A stretch of DNA of 6,571 bases from an uncultured Porphyromonadaceae bacterium. Its GTDB lineage: Bacteria; Bacteroidota; Bacteroidia; Bacteroidales; Muribaculaceae. The notes below the pieces were generated by a model that was not told the origin of the DNA, made no database searches, and saw nothing but the letters and a program-made list of their open reading frames with translations. This document shows, one piece after another, positions 5,376 to 6,571 of this stretch (its first letter is position 1; each line of letters opens with the position of its first letter). The position numbers and the translations under genes are program-made. The stretch covers positions 1 to 6,571 of the forward strand of contig USKE01000127.1 of NCBI GenBank assembly GCA_900555165.1, read 5' to 3'.

Positions 5376-6392
5376 TCACCTGAAATATGAGAGCCTGTCG
5401 CGGTTTATTATCACGTAGATTATCACGGGAATGCTGATCACCGGTGTGATGGCGTTGACCGGTATCACACTGCCGCGGCCGCAGGCCACGCTCAGGAACG
5501 AGCACAACAGCCCCGTGGCACCGCCCCACACAATGGTGGCGGGCAACAGCCGCGCATGGTTGGAGGTGCCGGTGGTGAGCCGCGCGATATGCGGCACCAC
5601 AAGCCCCAGGAACCCTATCGGCCCGCAGAACGCCGTCACAAGCGCCGTCAGCAGCCCCGAAACCACATAGAGCCAGTTGCGCGTAGCCCTGAGCGAGACA
5701 CCCATAGACCGGGCGTAGGTGTCGCCGAGCAACATGGCGTTCAGCGGTTTAATGAACAGCAACGAGGTGACGGTTGCCACCCCGGCGGCGGTGCAGAATA
5801 CCCATGTGCGTTCGGGAGTAAGACCCCAGAACGACCCCAGGCCCCATATTACGTATGAGTGCACCCCCTGCGTGGTGGAATAGAAATTCAGCAACGAGAT
5901 GGCTGCCGAGGCCAGGTAACTGATCAGAATACCCACAATCAACAGCATGGTATGGCTTTTCACGACGGTCGAGAAGTGCAGCAGCAGCACCATCACCCCC
6001 GCCGCACCTATTACGGCGCCGGCTATGGTACCGAAATACCATCCCGCGCCTGCGGCACCACCCATGGCCAGCATCAGCACAGCCACACCGAGCGACGCCC
6101 CTGTGGAGACACCCAGTATCGACGGCCCGGGCATCGGATTGTCGAAGGTGGTCTGCAGCAGCAGACCCGCCACCGAAAGCGCCACGCCCGCGGCAAGCGA
6201 GGTGAACACCGCCGGCACGCGCAACTGCCACACGATGGCCGAGACTGTGGAGGCGGCTCCGGCACGACCGGTCAGCGCGGCCAGAACGTCGGCCGCGGGG
6301 ATGTCGACCGTGCCGCAGAACAGCAGGCCCGCGCCCAGGAGAATCACAGCCGCCAGCGCACACCACAGTGATATATCGCTCTTACGGGTCAT
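5376..6392 (-). CDS. FecCD/BtuC-family ABC importer permease
   Basis: This is the inner-membrane channel subunit of the importer, very hydrophobic throughout and consistent with about ten membrane helices. Family motifs, numbered from the chosen start, are Q80 in GLLLQTTFDN followed by NPMPGPSILGVSTGA (85-99), the loop GDTYARSMGVS (223-233), and GLVVPHIARL (263-272), the coupling segment that touches the ATPase. The C-terminal helix is PVNAITPVISIPVIIYVI. The start is set at 6392 (MTRKSDISLW), giving 338 residues, which is usual for the family, four bases after the stop of the upstream gene and so suited to translational coupling. A longer frame opens at 6467, but its extra 25 residues (MPTMPRFSPGAATA...) are the upstream gene read out of frame. 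The transported molecule is not evident. Confidence 0.92.
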   Translation of the reverse strand: MTRKSDISLWCALAAVILLGAGLLFCGTVDIPAADVLAALTGRAGAASTVSAIVWQLRVPAVFTSLAAGVALSVAGLLLQTTFDNPMPGPSILGVSTGASLGVAVLMLAMGGAAGAGWYFGTIAGAVIGAAGVMVLLLHFSTVVKSHTMLLIVGILISYLASAAISLLNFYSTTQGVHSYVIWGLGSFWGLTPERTWVFCTAAGVATVTSLLFIKPLNAMLLGDTYARSMGVSLRATRNWLYVVSGLLTALVTAFCGPIGFLGLVVPHIARLTTGTSNHARLLPATIVWGGATGLLCSFLSVACGRGSVIPVNAITPVISIPVIIYVIINRDRLSYFR

Positions 6393-6396
6393 GGGG

Positions 6397-6571
6397 TCAC
6401 TTAACGCGATGGAAATACCTGAGGCCGCTGTCGCCGCGCCCGGCGAAAATCGCGGCATAGTCGGCAAGCAGACGCTCGGGGTGGAAGGGGAACTCCTCGA
6501 ACAGCGGCGACTCCGCCGTATTGCAGTTATACACTCCGCCGGTCGAGAAAGCCTTGAAACGCGCGTTCAGC
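6397..6571 (-). CDS. ABC importer substrate-binding protein (FecB/BtuF-like), C-terminus only
   Basis: The last 57 residues of a protein enter from the right edge: LNARFKAFSTGGVYNCNTAE, then SPLFEEFPFHPERLLADYAA, ending RGDSGLRYFHRVK. The pattern of a final strand reading GGVYN, a HPERLLxDYxxIF helix and a terminal YFHRV is typical of Bacteroidetes periplasmic binding proteins of iron-complex/cobalamin importers. It lies directly upstream of the permease, with a 4-base gap, as the first visible gene of the operon. The N-terminus, any lipoprotein signal and the ligand site are outside the window, so substrate cannot be guessed. Confidence 0.8.
   Translation of the reverse strand, partial: LNARFKAFSTGGVYNCNTAESPLFEEFPFHPERLLADYAAIFAGRGDSGLRYFHRVK

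Noticed and set aside
5859..6371. Plus-strand open frame of 170 codons opposite the permease
   Set aside because: His/Arg/Gln-rich shadow of a clear FecCD membrane protein on the other strand.
6393..6467. Longer N-terminus for the permease, starting at 6467
   Set aside because: It would overlap the binding-protein C-terminus by about 70 bases and adds a non-family, unstructured stretch; the ATG at 6392 gives the normal length and a 4-base intergenic gap.

Overview
The window comes from a GC-rich member of the Bacteroidales. The exact family is an inference; a Muribaculaceae-like gut commensal would fit. The clues are promoters of the Bacteroidetes type (a TAnnTTTG box about 18-21 bases from an upstream TTG), start codons without Shine-Dalgarno sequences, a short Bacteroidales-type histone H1-like protein, and a FecE-like ATPase with the LSDGE signature common in that phylum. 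Every supported gene is on the minus strand, so the text reads from right to left.

Right side (6571 down to 4565) is the end of an ABC importer operon of the iron-siderophore/haem/cobalamin class. In order it holds the C-terminus of a substrate-binding lipoprotein-type protein, a FecCD/BtuC-type permease starting 4 bases after it, and a FecE/BtuD-type ATPase 58 bases further on. The 58-base gap before the ATPase holds four tandem 9-base units, two of which form a perfect hairpin. The substrate cannot be read from sequence.

Middle (4564 down to 3671) holds a monocistronic 58-residue histone H1-like (Hc1) gene. It has its own promoter, a leader of about 140 bases and a Rho-independent terminator. 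Between that terminator and the next promoter lies a cluster of 9-base GGTTCTTTT-type repeats in both orientations, plus a GC-rich palindrome.

Left side (3670 down to 1 and beyond) is a very large TamB/AsmA-like gene that runs off the left edge. It encodes an inner-membrane-anchored, beta-rich periplasmic protein of the kind that bridges inner and outer membranes. Its frame is broken once, at a run of seven G on the coding strand (2453-2459). The two frames together give about 1,220 residues of continuous TamB-like sequence. One surplus base (true frameshift, slippage or assembly error) is the simplest explanation.

I did not find a convincing undescribed system. The items most worth a second look are the tamB frameshift at a homopolymer, the two 9-base repeat clusters, and an identical 12-base element at nearly the same distance upstream of the tamB and hc1 start codons.
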